NCBI GenBank assembly: GCA_009838645.1 | Contig: VXRC01000017.1 | Location: 171,808 to 235,807, forward strand | Source of the DNA: Gemmatimonadota bacterium | GTDB taxonomy: Bacteria; JAAXHH01 | Direction of reading: 5' to 3' | DNA: 64,000 nucleotides | In this document: positions 8,447 to 16,227 of the stretch, piece by piece | Numbering within the stretch: position 1 is the stretch's first letter | Layout of the letters: each line of letters opens with the position of its first letter | The notes under the pieces: model-generated | Seen by the model: only the letters and a program-made list of their open reading frames with translations | What the model was told of the DNA's origin: nothing | The model's database searches: none | Made by a program: the position numbers and the translations under genes

Positions 8447-10134
8447 GGGGCGTATTCGGTCCAGAACCAGGCCGCGGGCGACCTGAGCGCTTCACCTGGG
8501 CGGCCCAGGTTTTTCAAGGTAGGATTGTACGCGATGTACCGGGTATCCACGAAGTAGAGGAACATGCAGGGCTGGTCCCGGATCAAGAGCATTTCGAGCT
8601 GCTGATAGACGGGTCCTTCCCGGTACTGGTCGGACAGCCCGAAGAGGAAGTTTATGTTGCGGTCGACCTGGCGGTTCCGGTATCCGAGCATGTTCCCCAG
8701 GCCGATGCTCTCCGAGTGGAAGACGGCGTATAGATCGTCCGCCGTGGGCTCGAAATCCTGCACGAACAGCGCTGCGTCGTAGCTGCCGATACCGAGCCGT
8801 TGGACCAGTTCTTTCTGAGTAACGGGCACGGGAACGACCTGGATGCCGATATGGTTCAGGTTCAGCTTGACGACCCGTACCGTCTTCTCGGCCGAGGTCT
8901 GTCCCCTGGGAAACAGCAGTTCGAACCTGAGGGGCCGTCCCTCCCGGTCGAGGAACCCGTCGCCGTCGCCGTCCTCCCAGCCCTGCATGCGCAGCAGTTC
9001 AAGGGCCTCGCGCGGACGGTAATCGAATTCCATGTCGCCGCCCTTGAACTCGAAATCCGGGTGCAGGGGACCCTGGGCGAGCACTCCGGCGCCGCGCACG
9101 AGCACCTCTTCAAGGATGCGCCGGCGGTCCGTGGCATAGGTCAGCGCGCGCCGAATGGCCGAATCTGAAAGCAGCGGATGCCGGTGATTGTAGAAAACCG
9201 CCGAGAAGGCGCGGCTTCCGGGTACGATCGCCTGTATCTTCGCATCGGACCGCGCCCGTTTCAGGTCCTTCAGCGTGCCGTCGCGTTCCACTTCGATGAG
9301 ATCCACTTCCCGCATGATGAATGCCGCCTGCAGGGATTCGGACGTGGGGTAGAATCGGTAGACCACCCGGTCCAGGTTCGCGCGGCCCTGGTGCCAGGTT
9401 TCATTGGCCTCGAGCGTCACCGTATCGTGGACGGGCCATGACGCGACCCGGTACGGACCCAGTCCGATGGGCCGGGTCGTTTCCAGGTGCGCGCCGGCGT
9501 CGGCGAAGAGGCCGGGGCCCATCTGATGCCGGGGCAGTATGGGCAGGGTCGCGAGCCGGTCGGGAAAGGCTTCGATCGGCGACTTCATGGTGATCCGGAC
9601 GGTCTGTGGATCGAGGGCGGCAATCTGCCCGATATTCTGGAAATAGCGGTGAAAGACGGGATCGTACACTCGGGCGGCCTTGTACCGCGTGTACGTAAAG
9701 ATCACGTCGGCGGCCGTCATCGGTTCACCGTCGTGGAATTCAATGCCCTGTTTCAGCCGGAACACCCAGTCGCGGCCGCCCGACAGCTTGATGGGCAGAT
9801 AGGCCAGCCCGTCCGACGACGTACCCGATTCATCTACGCGAAGCAGTCCTTCGCCATAAATCAGCGAGGCAATCTCCCGCTCCACGCCGAGACTGTTGAA
9901 CAGGGGGTGGAAGGTAAGATCTCCGACGGCCACCTTGCCGATGGTGACCACACCGCCTTCCAAAGCCGGGCCGTCATGGGGATCCAGGCGCTCCTGTGGC
10001 TCCGGACGCACCTGAGACTCAGGACGCACCTGGGACTGGCCGAGGACCGCGTCGGTTGGAAAAAGCAGGGACAGGCCCGGTATCAACGTGCAGGCAAGCA
10101 GGTGTCTGACCGTGAAATGCCGTGCTTTCAGCAT
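8443..10134 (-). CDS. Periplasmic solute-binding protein, ABC family 5 (oligopeptide/DppA type)
   Basis: Extracytoplasmic binding protein of 563 residues with a signal peptide ending near AVLGQ (residues 29-33) and the family 5 fold (GVVTIGKVAVGDLTFHPLFNS; WVFRLKQGIEFHDGEPMTAADVIFTY; DLIEVERDGTL; AIRRALTYATDRRRI). The usual ligands are peptides or sugars. The ATG at 10134 starts directly at the signal peptide; longer frames at 10191 and 10218 add an unlikely leader. After the signal peptide lies an 18-bp repeat encoding SQVRPESQVRPE. No permease or ATPase genes are adjacent. The gene overlaps the sensor kinase gene, so a sensing role is plausible. Confidence 0.9.
   Translation of the reverse strand: MLKARHFTVRHLLACTLIPGLSLLFPTDAVLGQSQVRPESQVRPEPQERLDPHDGPALEGGVVTIGKVAVGDLTFHPLFNSLGVEREIASLIYGEGLLRVDESGTSSDGLAYLPIKLSGGRDWVFRLKQGIEFHDGEPMTAADVIFTYTRYKAARVYDPVFHRYFQNIGQIAALDPQTVRITMKSPIEAFPDRLATLPILPRHQMGPGLFADAGAHLETTRPIGLGPYRVASWPVHDTVTLEANETWHQGRANLDRVVYRFYPTSESLQAAFIMREVDLIEVERDGTLKDLKRARSDAKIQAIVPGSRAFSAVFYNHRHPLLSDSAIRRALTYATDRRRILEEVLVRGAGVLAQGPLHPDFEFKGGDMEFDYRPREALELLRMQGWEDGDGDGFLDREGRPLRFELLFPRGQTSAEKTVRVVKLNLNHIGIQVVPVPVTQKELVQRLGIGSYDAALFVQDFEPTADDLYAVFHSESIGLGNMLGYRNRQVDRNINFLFGLSDQYREGPVYQQLEMLLIRDQPCMFLYFVDTRYIAYNPTLKNLGRPGEALRSPAAWFWTEYAP
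10004..10039. repeat. 18-bp direct repeat, two copies
   Basis: Two adjacent copies of an 18-bp unit beginning GGACGCACCTG, coding in frame for the Pro/Arg/Glu-rich segment just after the signal peptide of the solute-binding protein. A weaker third copy precedes them. Confidence 0.7.
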
Positions 10135-10245
10135 GAAAACACCGCCCAGTAGTACCTGATCTGGAGGAGGGGATCGAGTGAGTTTCACCATTTTACTATC
10201 GATTGGACCGCCTGTCAAGCAGATTACGGCCCCGGCACGCGGGTC

Positions 10246-10336
10246 AACGCGGGCCGATGGTCAGCCAACACGGGCCAGCGATGAACGCGGGCCGATGGTC
10301 AGCCAACACGGACCAGCGACGAACGCGGGCCGATGG
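10246..10336. repeat. 38-bp tandem repeat, about 2.4 copies
   Basis: Unit of 38 bp starting AACGCGGGCCGATGGTC, with copies at 10246, 10284 and a partial one at 10322. It lies in the 295-base divergent gap between the solute-binding protein and the lipoprotein gene, just upstream of the likely lipoprotein promoter. I see no open frame or hairpin of note in it. Confidence 0.85.
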
Positions 10337-10347
10337 CCAACTTCCGA

Positions 10348-10376
10348 TTGACACGCGGCGGCCGGCCGGGTAGATT
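10348..10376 (+). promoter_or_regulatory. Sigma-70-type promoter for lipoprotein gene
   Basis: TTGACA at 10348-10353 and TAGATT at 10371-10376 with a 17-base spacer. It lies about 50 bases before the lipoprotein start. Confidence 0.5.
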
Positions 10377-10429
10377 GAGCCCGGCCGCGGGTACCGCGGT
10401 ATTCGGGGCAACGGTTTCGGGTATTCTTT

Positions 10430-10828
10430 ATGGATGGTTACAACGGCTCAGGGTCAACGCGAAAGCGAGCCGGTTGCGTCGCTGCCCTGTTTTTCGCGGC
10501 ATTCGTGCATGCGGCCTGCGGGGGCGAAGACACCTTCGTGCTGACCGTATACAACACGCTGGAGAGTACCGAGGCCATTCAGGTCGACCTGGCGGGGGAC
10601 GCGAGGGAACTGCCGGTAGGCGCGTACACGGAGTTCCGGTCCGTCAAGCCGGGAACGCACATCCTGTCGGTGGAATCCCCCACCTGTTCGGGTGTCGACC
10701 GCAACTCGGTGGAAGTCGCCGCTGATACCATTCTCCGGTACCGGGCTGAAAGAAGCGCGCAGACTGGGGCGTGCGAAATAACGTGGCGGGAAGAAGTCTT
10801 CCGGTCTGAAACGCCGACCGGTCCGTGA
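10430..10828 (+). CDS. Small hypothetical lipoprotein
   Basis: Unrecognised protein of 132 residues. After a charged start (RKR) comes a hydrophobic segment and a lipobox-like AFVHAAC with Cys30, so it is probably a lipoprotein exported by Sec and anchored by lipidation. The mature part has a short beta-rich pattern (FVLTVYNTLESTEAIQVDL, GTHILSVESPTCSG) with two further cysteines near residues 85 and 113 that could form a disulfide. No family is recognised. A promoter precedes it and tRNA-Gln follows after four bases. Confidence 0.65.
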   Translation: MDGYNGSGSTRKRAGCVAALFFAAFVHAACGGEDTFVLTVYNTLESTEAIQVDLAGDARELPVGAYTEFRSVKPGTHILSVESPTCSGVDRNSVEVAADTILRYRAERSAQTGACEITWREEVFRSETPTGP

Positions 10829-10832
10829 GTAT

Positions 10833-10904
10833 TCCGGGGTCGTTCAATTGGCAGGACACCAGATTTTGGTTCTGGCTATCCAGGTTCGAGTCCTGGCCCC
10901 GGAG
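10833..10904 (+). tRNA. tRNA-Gln (anticodon TTG)
   Basis: Cloverleaf of 72 bases. The acceptor stem TCCGGGG pairs with CCCCGGA, the anticodon arm CCAGA-TTTTGGT-TCTGG gives anticodon TTG at 10866-10868, and the T arm is CCAGG-TTCGAGT-CCTGG. The discriminator is G and no CCA is encoded. The start of the D arm (TCGTTCAATTGGCAGGACA) is typical of glutamine tRNAs. The convergent MarR gene runs into the T arm from the other strand. Confidence 0.93.
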
Positions 10905-11394
10905 TTTGCTGCTTTGAATTTGCCCCTGCTGATTTCAGTACTTCGTCTTCGGTCTGCCACAACAGTTCCAACGAATCTACCACGGACTCCAGACTCTCCG
11001 CATCCCACCTCTCCGCGATCTGCAACGCACGTTGTCGTGCGTGTCTCAAGAACACTTCCGTAGCTTCCCTGCCGAGATCGGTCAGTTCACAGATAATCAG
11101 CCTGCGGTCAGTCCGACTCGTGCCTCGCTTAACATATTCCTTTTGAACCAGGTTCTTCACGATGATCGTCGTGTGAGCGATCGAAGTGCCCAGTTCGCCG
11201 GCGATATCGCTCATCTTCAACGGGCCGAAGTATCCCAGCAGGAACAAGGTGTTCATCTGGTGCGTATTCACGTGAAGGCGGCGGAGTTCTGTAATACGAC
11301 CGCTGAACATCAAACGATTCAGATGTTCAACCGCATATACGAACCTTTCGATCAGTTTTCCTTCCGGGCCTGTCGTTGGTTTTCTCTGCATCAT
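10876..11394 (-). CDS. MarR-family winged-helix transcription regulator
   Basis: Regulator of 172 residues. The winged helix-turn-helix spans about 50-125, with recognition helix region MSDIAGELGTSIAHTTIIVKNL and the wing KRGTSRTDRRLIICELTDLG, matching the conserved D-x-R of MarR wings. Flanking helices would dimerise. Its ligand and targets are not evident. The reading frame has no stop before it enters the tRNA-Gln gene on the other strand, so the last residues (PGPGLEPG) are the antisense of the tRNA T arm and acceptor. An AT-rich promoter lies upstream; autoregulation is common in the family. Confidence 0.85.
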   Translation of the reverse strand: MMQRKPTTGPEGKLIERFVYAVEHLNRLMFSGRITELRRLHVNTHQMNTLFLLGYFGPLKMSDIAGELGTSIAHTTIIVKNLVQKEYVKRGTSRTDRRLIICELTDLGREATEVFLRHARQRALQIAERWDAESLESVVDSLELLWQTEDEVLKSAGANSKQQTPGPGLEPG

Positions 11395-11449
11395 CGCCTT
11401 ATTGTAAATGTGGGTTCACACATCACATGAAGAAAACGACTATTCTCTA

Positions 11450-11477
11450 AATATAAACATTTCTGCTAAAGTAACAA
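11450..11477 (-). promoter_or_regulatory. Likely promoter of the marR-like gene
   Basis: Read on the minus strand: TTGTTA (11477-11472), 16-base spacer, TATATT (11455-11450), about 55 bases before the start codon. It sits in an AT-rich island (11400-11500) unusual for this window. The rest of the 214-base gap to 11608 shows no gene; it includes an inverted repeat GCGGGTT/AACCCGC near 11567-11594 beyond the PLP-enzyme stop, without a T-run. Confidence 0.5.
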
Positions 11478-11608
11478 CTGATTCGAATACAACCAGCGGT
11501 CGAATTACCGATGCAGGAAGATGGATCGAACGTCAGGACGGAATCCGAGGAACGGTAACGGATGGTCGCGGGTTTCCCGTCCCTGCGAACCCGCAACCCA
11601 TGATTCGC

Positions 11609-12790
11609 CTAGATCTGTCCCAGGGCCTGGTCCAGATCTGCGATCAGATCGTCGGCGTTTTCGATCCCCACGGAAAACCGGACGAGTTCGTCCTTGATGC
11701 CGATCTCGAGGCGCTCGGACCGGTCCATTTCATAGAAGGACATGATGGCGGGCTGCTCGATCAGGCTCTCCACGCCGCCCAGGCTCGGTGCGATATAGGG
11801 GATGCGCACCGCGTCGATGAAGCGGATGGTCGTATCCATGTCGCCGTCGACCTCGAAGCTCACCACGCCGCCGAAACCGCTCATCTGCCTGCGCGCGATT
11901 TCATGACCCGCATGGCTTTCCAGTCCGGGATAGTACGTCTTCCGGATGCGCGGATGGCCTTCCAGGTAACGGGCGACGGCCAGGCCGTTCGCGTTGTGCT
12001 GTTCCATGCGCAGGGCGAAGGTCTTCAGGCCGCGGATCAGCAGGTACGCGCCGTGCGGGTCGACGATGCCCCCCGTGACGTCGCGGAACTCGCGGACGGC
12101 GGCGATGAGCGGCGCGCTGCCCACGACGGCGCCGGACAGCAGGTCGTTGTGGCCGCCCAGGTACTTCGTGGCGCTGTGGAGGACCAGGTCGATCCCGAAT
12201 TCCAGCGGCTTCTGGTTGTAGGGCGTGGCGAACGTGCCGTCGATCAGCACCTTTACCCGGTGCCGGGCGGCGATCTCCACGACCTTCTCCAGGTCGATCA
12301 CGTTCAGGTACGGGTTCGTGGGAGATTCGGATACGATGAGCCGGGTCTTCGAGGTGATCGCCGAGGCCAGTTCATCGTAATCGCCCGTCTTGACGAAGGT
12401 CACGTCGATATTGTAGCGCGGGAGGATCTGCCGGCAGAACTGGCGGCTGCGCCGGTAGCACTCGTCCATGACGATCACGTGGGCGCCCGAGGAGAGCATG
12501 GCGAGCAGCACGGAGGTAAAGGCGCTCATCCCCGAAGAGAACAGGGCGGCGTCCTCACCGCCTTCAAGCTCGGCGATCTTGCGTTCCGCCACCGACTTGG
12601 TGGGGTTGCCGTAGCGTCCGTATTCCTCCCGGTCGACCTCTCCCGTCGTGTAGTCGATCAACTCCCGGGTATTCTGAAAGACGTAGGTGGAGGTCTGGAC
12701 GATGGGATTGGTCACCGACGAAAACGGTTTGTCGCGGTGTTCCCCGCCATGCACGGAGCGGGTGGACAGTCCCTTCTTGTTACGCGGCAT
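11609..12790 (-). CDS. Cys/Met metabolism PLP-dependent enzyme (cystathionine gamma-synthase/lyase family)
   Basis: PLP fold-type I enzyme of 393 residues. The PLP lysine is K209 in LHSATKYLGGHND, the pyridine-nitrogen aspartate is D184 in VLIDGTFATP, and the neighbouring-subunit phosphate residues YGRYGNPT (57-64) are present. This clearly is the family of cystathionine gamma-synthase, cystathionine gamma-lyase, O-acetylhomoserine sulfhydrylase and methionine gamma-lyase; the reaction cannot be settled by eye. It lies 65 bases downstream of the mutase gene on the same strand, so the two may be cotranscribed. A link through methionine-derived 2-oxobutyrate and propionyl-CoA is possible but inferred. 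Confidence 0.9.
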   Translation of the reverse strand: MPRNKKGLSTRSVHGGEHRDKPFSSVTNPIVQTSTYVFQNTRELIDYTTGEVDREEYGRYGNPTKSVAERKIAELEGGEDAALFSSGMSAFTSVLLAMLSSGAHVIVMDECYRRSRQFCRQILPRYNIDVTFVKTGDYDELASAITSKTRLIVSESPTNPYLNVIDLEKVVEIAARHRVKVLIDGTFATPYNQKPLEFGIDLVLHSATKYLGGHNDLLSGAVVGSAPLIAAVREFRDVTGGIVDPHGAYLLIRGLKTFALRMEQHNANGLAVARYLEGHPRIRKTYYPGLESHAGHEIARRQMSGFGGVVSFEVDGDMDTTIRFIDAVRIPYIAPSLGGVESLIEQPAIMSFYEMDRSERLEIGIKDELVRFSVGIENADDLIADLDQALGQI

Positions 12791-12855
12791 ATGATCCGGT
12801 TTCCCTTAAGGTTTCTTTTTACTATGGTACTAATGGCAACTACGGTCGACGCGCG

Positions 12856-14505
12856 TCAATAGGCCGCGGGTTCCTCGTACAGACCGTGCACTTCCTGCAT
12901 CACGCCCACGATCTCCCCCAGCGTGGCGTAGGCCTTCACCGCGTCCAGCATGGGCGGCATGATATTCTCCCCGTTCCGCAGCGCGGTCCCCAGGTCATCG
13001 AGGGCGTGCCGGGCCGCCGACCCGTCTCTCCGCCGCCGCACCGCATCGAGGCGGCTTCGCTGTTCCCTTTCAATGCGAGGATCGATGCGAAGCGTCTCCA
13101 GGTCGCGGTTCTCGGGGGCGACGAAATCGTTCACGCCGGTGATGATCCGTTCCCGGTCTTCGATCTCCGCCTGGTACCGGTTGGCCGCGGCCATGATCTC
13201 GCGCTGGGGAAAGCCGGACTCGATCGCCCCAACCATGCCGCCGAAGCCGTCGATCTTCTTGAAATACGCCTCGGCCTCCTCTTCCAGCCGGTTCGTCAGG
13301 GATTCGACGTAGTAAGATCCTCCCAGGGGATCGACCGTGTCGGTCACGCCGGTTTCATGGGCGATGATCTGCTGGGTCCGCACGGCGATGCGGGCCGCCT
13401 TTTCCGAGGGCAGCGCGTAGGCTTCGTCCAGCGCGTTGGTATGCAGCGACTGGGTGCCGCCCAGCACCGCGGACAGTGCCTCCACGGCCGTACGGACGAT
13501 GTTGTTCTCCGGCTGCTGCGCGGTCAGGCTGCACCCGGCGGTCTGGGTGTGGAAGCGCAGCATCCAGGACCGCTCGGACCGGGCGCCGTACCGCCGGCGC
13601 ATGTGGCGCGCCCAGATCCTCCTGGCGGCGCGAAACTTGGCGATCTCTTCGAAGAAATCGATGTGGGCGTTGAAGAAGAAGGACAGCCGGGACGCGAAGC
13701 GGTCGACATCGAGGCCGGAGGCCATGCAGGCGTCGACGTAGGCAAATCCGTCCGCCAATGTGAAGGCCAGTTCCTGGGCGGCCGTCGCGCCCGCCTCCCG
13801 GATGTGGTACCCGCTGATGCTGACGGGGTTCCACCGGGGTACGCGCTCCGTGCAGAAAACCACCGTATCGGATACGAAGCCTACCGCGGAGGCCGGCGGG
13901 CAGATCCACTCCTTCTGCGCGATGTATTCTTTCAGGATGTCGTTCTGCAGCGTGCCCCGCAACCCGGTCCAGGATATGCCTCTTTTCTCCGCCAGGGCCA
14001 GGTACATGGCCAACAGCACGGCGGCCGGGGCGTTGATGGTCATGGACGTGCTGATCCGGTCAAGCGGGATGCCGGTAAACAGGGTCTCCATGTCTTCCAG
14101 CGTGTCGACGGCGACCCCGCAGACGCCCACTTCGCCTTCGGAGGAGGGGTGATCCGAATCCAGCCCCATCAGCGTGGGTACGTCGAAAGCCACCGACAGG
14201 CCGTTCTGGCCCTGTTCCAGGAGAAACTTGAAACGGGCGTTGGAATCGGCCGCGGAACCGAAGCCGGAGAACTGCCGGATGGTCCAGGGCCTGCCGCGGT
14301 ACAGGGAAGCGTGGATCCCGCGCGTGTAGGGGTACTGCCCCGGGTATCCTTCGTCGCGCAGATAACCGGCACCGGACTGCCGGCCGGCCGTATACAACCC
14401 TTCCACGGGAGATCCGGAGATATTGGTGAAGGAAGGCTTGCGCAGGGGCCGCCCCCCGCTTTCAACTTCCTTCGGCTTTCTTTTGATGCCGTCCATCGCA
14501 TCCAC
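12856..14505 (-). CDS. icmA: B12-dependent acyl-CoA mutase large subunit, isobutyryl-CoA mutase type
   Basis: Substrate-binding TIM-barrel subunit of 549 residues that rearranges a CoA-ester carbon skeleton with adenosylcobalamin. It lacks the C-terminal B12-binding domain, so a separate small subunit must exist elsewhere. At the two positions that sort this family it has Phe79 (TIRQFSGFG) and Gln197 (EYIAQKEW), as in Streptomyces isobutyryl-CoA mutase (F80/Q198), not Tyr/Arg as in methylmalonyl-CoA mutase. Other conserved blocks are [17 protein letters not shown] and [17 protein letters not shown]. It starts with GTG; an ATG three codons later has GGTGG at better spacing. Confidence 0.85.
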   Translation of the reverse strand: MDAMDGIKRKPKEVESGGRPLRKPSFTNISGSPVEGLYTAGRQSGAGYLRDEGYPGQYPYTRGIHASLYRGRPWTIRQFSGFGSAADSNARFKFLLEQGQNGLSVAFDVPTLMGLDSDHPSSEGEVGVCGVAVDTLEDMETLFTGIPLDRISTSMTINAPAAVLLAMYLALAEKRGISWTGLRGTLQNDILKEYIAQKEWICPPASAVGFVSDTVVFCTERVPRWNPVSISGYHIREAGATAAQELAFTLADGFAYVDACMASGLDVDRFASRLSFFFNAHIDFFEEIAKFRAARRIWARHMRRRYGARSERSWMLRFHTQTAGCSLTAQQPENNIVRTAVEALSAVLGGTQSLHTNALDEAYALPSEKAARIAVRTQQIIAHETGVTDTVDPLGGSYYVESLTNRLEEEAEAYFKKIDGFGGMVGAIESGFPQREIMAAANRYQAEIEDRERIITGVNDFVAPENRDLETLRIDPRIEREQRSRLDAVRRRRDGSAARHALDDLGTALRNGENIMPPMLDAVKAYATLGEIVGVMQEVHGLYEEPAAY

Positions 14506-14560
14506 CAGGCAAGACTTAATTGCGCCAGACTATTTCAGTTACACCCGCGAGCAACACCGT

Positions 14561-14588
14561 AATATAGCCGCGGGCAGGGGGTCGTCAA
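14561..14588 (-). promoter_or_regulatory. Promoter of mutase gene
   Basis: On the minus strand TTGACG (14588-14583), 16-base spacer, TATATT (14566-14561), about 55 bases before the mutase start. Confidence 0.55.
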
Positions 14589-14634
14589 GCGGGAAGTGCT
14601 TCCTTGAAACACCCGCGGGGACCGCCGAATTCCG

Positions 14635-14663
14635 TTGACATTTTCGACACCGACCGGTTAAGA
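14635..14663 (+). promoter_or_regulatory. Promoter of Lon-domain gene
   Basis: TTGACA at 14635-14640, then TTAAGA at 14658-14663 (17-base spacer) or TAAGAT one base later. It is divergent from the mutase promoter, with the -35 boxes about 46 bases apart. Confidence 0.5.
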
Positions 14664-14800
14664 TTCGCAGGACCCGATCACACTTTTGATCGCGATAATC
14701 GCGCGCGGCGATTTCCGGATTCGCCGCCCACCGTGCCGCGTTCGTCATCCACTTCAACAGTGGTTTCCCGCGTCATTTTCTCGAATTCCGAACCTCCGGC

Positions 14801-15460
14801 ATGGCTATGAACACTCCCGAGATACCGCTCTTCCCGCTCAATACCGTGCTCTTTCCGGGCATGCCCCTGCACCTTCACATTTTTGAACCGCGCTACAAGG
14901 AAATGGTGCAAAAGTGCCTCCACGAGAAAATGGAATTCGGCATCCTCCTCCTCCATGAAACCCAGTTGTGCCAGGTGGGCTGCACGGCCCGGATCACGCA
15001 GATCCTGAGACAGTTCGAGAACGGTTCCATGGATATCCTCACCGAGGGACGCAGGCGGTTCCGGGTCCTCGACGTGCTGAACCGCGAGTCCTACCTGGAA
15101 GCCGTCGTGGAGTACTTCGACGACGAGAGCGAGGACATCCCCTCCGACCTCCTGAAGAAGGTCCTGAACGCCTACCAGAAAATGATCCGCCTGCAGACCA
15201 GGGGCGTGGGCGCCATCCGCGGCATATTCGACCCGGTGCACTTCTCCTTCATCATCGCGTCGACGATCGACATGGTGCTGAAGGACCGGCAATCCCTGCT
15301 GGAACTGACTTCCACCACGGAACGGATCAGGAAACTCGACACGGCGCTCCTCGTGACGATGCAGAAACTGGACAAGCAGGAAAAACTGAAACGCGTGGCC
15401 GAAATGAACGGACATGGCAAGCACGAGCCCGAAGAAAGCGAATCCGAAGACGGCGAATAG
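14801..15460 (+). CDS. Lon protease N-terminal-like substrate-binding domain protein
   Basis: Stand-alone LON substrate-binding domain of 219 residues. The start IPLFPLNTVLFPGMPLHLHIFEPRYKEMV is the classic signature, and QVGCTARITQILRQFENGSMDILTEGRRRFRV continues the domain. The ATPase and protease parts of Lon are absent, as in the widespread small family often called peptidase S16 LON domain proteins, whose role in bacteria is little understood. The tail is acidic (EPEESESEDGE). The gene overlaps the downstream ThiT-like gene by 47 bases if the longest frame of that gene is used. Confidence 0.88.
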   Translation: MAMNTPEIPLFPLNTVLFPGMPLHLHIFEPRYKEMVQKCLHEKMEFGILLLHETQLCQVGCTARITQILRQFENGSMDILTEGRRRFRVLDVLNRESYLEAVVEYFDDESEDIPSDLLKKVLNAYQKMIRLQTRGVGAIRGIFDPVHFSFIIASTIDMVLKDRQSLLELTSTTERIRKLDTALLVTMQKLDKQEKLKRVAEMNGHGKHEPEESESEDGE

Positions 15461-16049
15461 CGCCGCCGGCACGCGCCGCCTGACGGCCATGGCCGTGGCC
15501 GTTGCCCTCGCGGTCCTCCTCGGGTTCATCCGTCTATACCGGCTGCCTTGGGGCGGTTCGCTTTCGCTCAAGATCCTGCCCCTGGTCTACCTTGCGATCA
15601 CCTACGGACCCAGGGCGGGCATGGCCGGGGGGCTCGCCGCGGGCCTGGTCACGCTGATCCTCGACCCGGTCGTCTTCCATCCCATACAGGTCTTCCTGGA
15701 CTACCTGCTGCCCTACGCGCTGCTCGGGATCATCGGCTTCTTCCCTGCCTGGCCCCGGGTGGGCATCCTCGCGGCCGGCGTACTCCGCCTGGCGAGCCAC
15801 GTGGTGTCCGGCGCGGTCTATTTCGCGGCCTTCACGCCCCCGGAACTGAACCGGCAGGTCTACGAACTGGTCCGGGATTACACGGGGATCACCCTGTCCC
15901 CCTTGCTCCAGGAATGGACGGCGCCGTGGCTCTACGCCCTGCTCTACAATGCCAGCGTCGTCGTTCCGGAGACGGTCCTGATGATCCTCTTCGCCCCGCC
16001 GCTGGTCCGCCGGCTCAACCGTGGATTCGCGCCGGAACAAACCCGGTGA
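15414..16049 (+). CDS. thiT: ThiT-family energy-coupling-factor substrate-binding (S) component, probably for thiamine
   Basis: Membrane protein of 211 residues with about six helices. WGGSLSLKILPLVYLAITYGPRAGMAGGLAAG matches the ThiT pattern (GGS.SL.M.P in loop 1 and helix 2), and ARPGV-type and SHVVSGAVYF segments follow in the expected order. ThiT binds thiamine and works with a shared EcfAA'T module, which is not in this window. No TPP riboswitch is visible upstream. The ATG at 15414 lies inside the preceding gene; an ATG at 15489 directly before the first helix is an alternative, and neither has a clear ribosome site. Confidence 0.75.
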   Translation: MASTSPKKANPKTANSAAGTRRLTAMAVAVALAVLLGFIRLYRLPWGGSLSLKILPLVYLAITYGPRAGMAGGLAAGLVTLILDPVVFHPIQVFLDYLLPYALLGIIGFFPAWPRVGILAAGVLRLASHVVSGAVYFAAFTPPELNRQVYELVRDYTGITLSPLLQEWTAPWLYALLYNASVVVPETVLMILFAPPLVRRLNRGFAPEQTR

Positions 16050-16114
16050 GCGCTGGCGTGGAAACCGCTGAAACCGGGTCGGATCAACGGCGCCTCGGCG
16101 GGGGTATTTTCCTC

Positions 16115-16143
16115 TTGCCTGGCCGCCGGCCCTCCCGTATTAT
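16115..16143 (+). promoter_or_regulatory. Promoter of pdhA-pdhB
   Basis: TTGCCT at 16115-16120, 17-base spacer, TATTAT at 16138-16143, 84 bases before the E1 alpha start codon. Confidence 0.55.
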
Positions 16144-16227
16144 GTCACAATTCGTCCGAACCGTTTGTTCTGTTACGTCCGTACCGAATCTCCGATCACG
16201 CCGCTACGGCCAAGGAGAGTTCGAAAC

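Noticed and set aside
10430..11600. Integrated mobile element next to tRNA-Gln
   Set aside because: No integrase, transposase or copy of the tRNA 3' end was found nearby.
12886..14562. 558-codon plus-strand frame
   Set aside because: Antisense to the mutase gene; no domain seen.
14506..14800. TPP riboswitch for the ThiT-like gene
   Set aside because: No CTGAGA-type motif or matching stem; the transporter also lies second in its unit.
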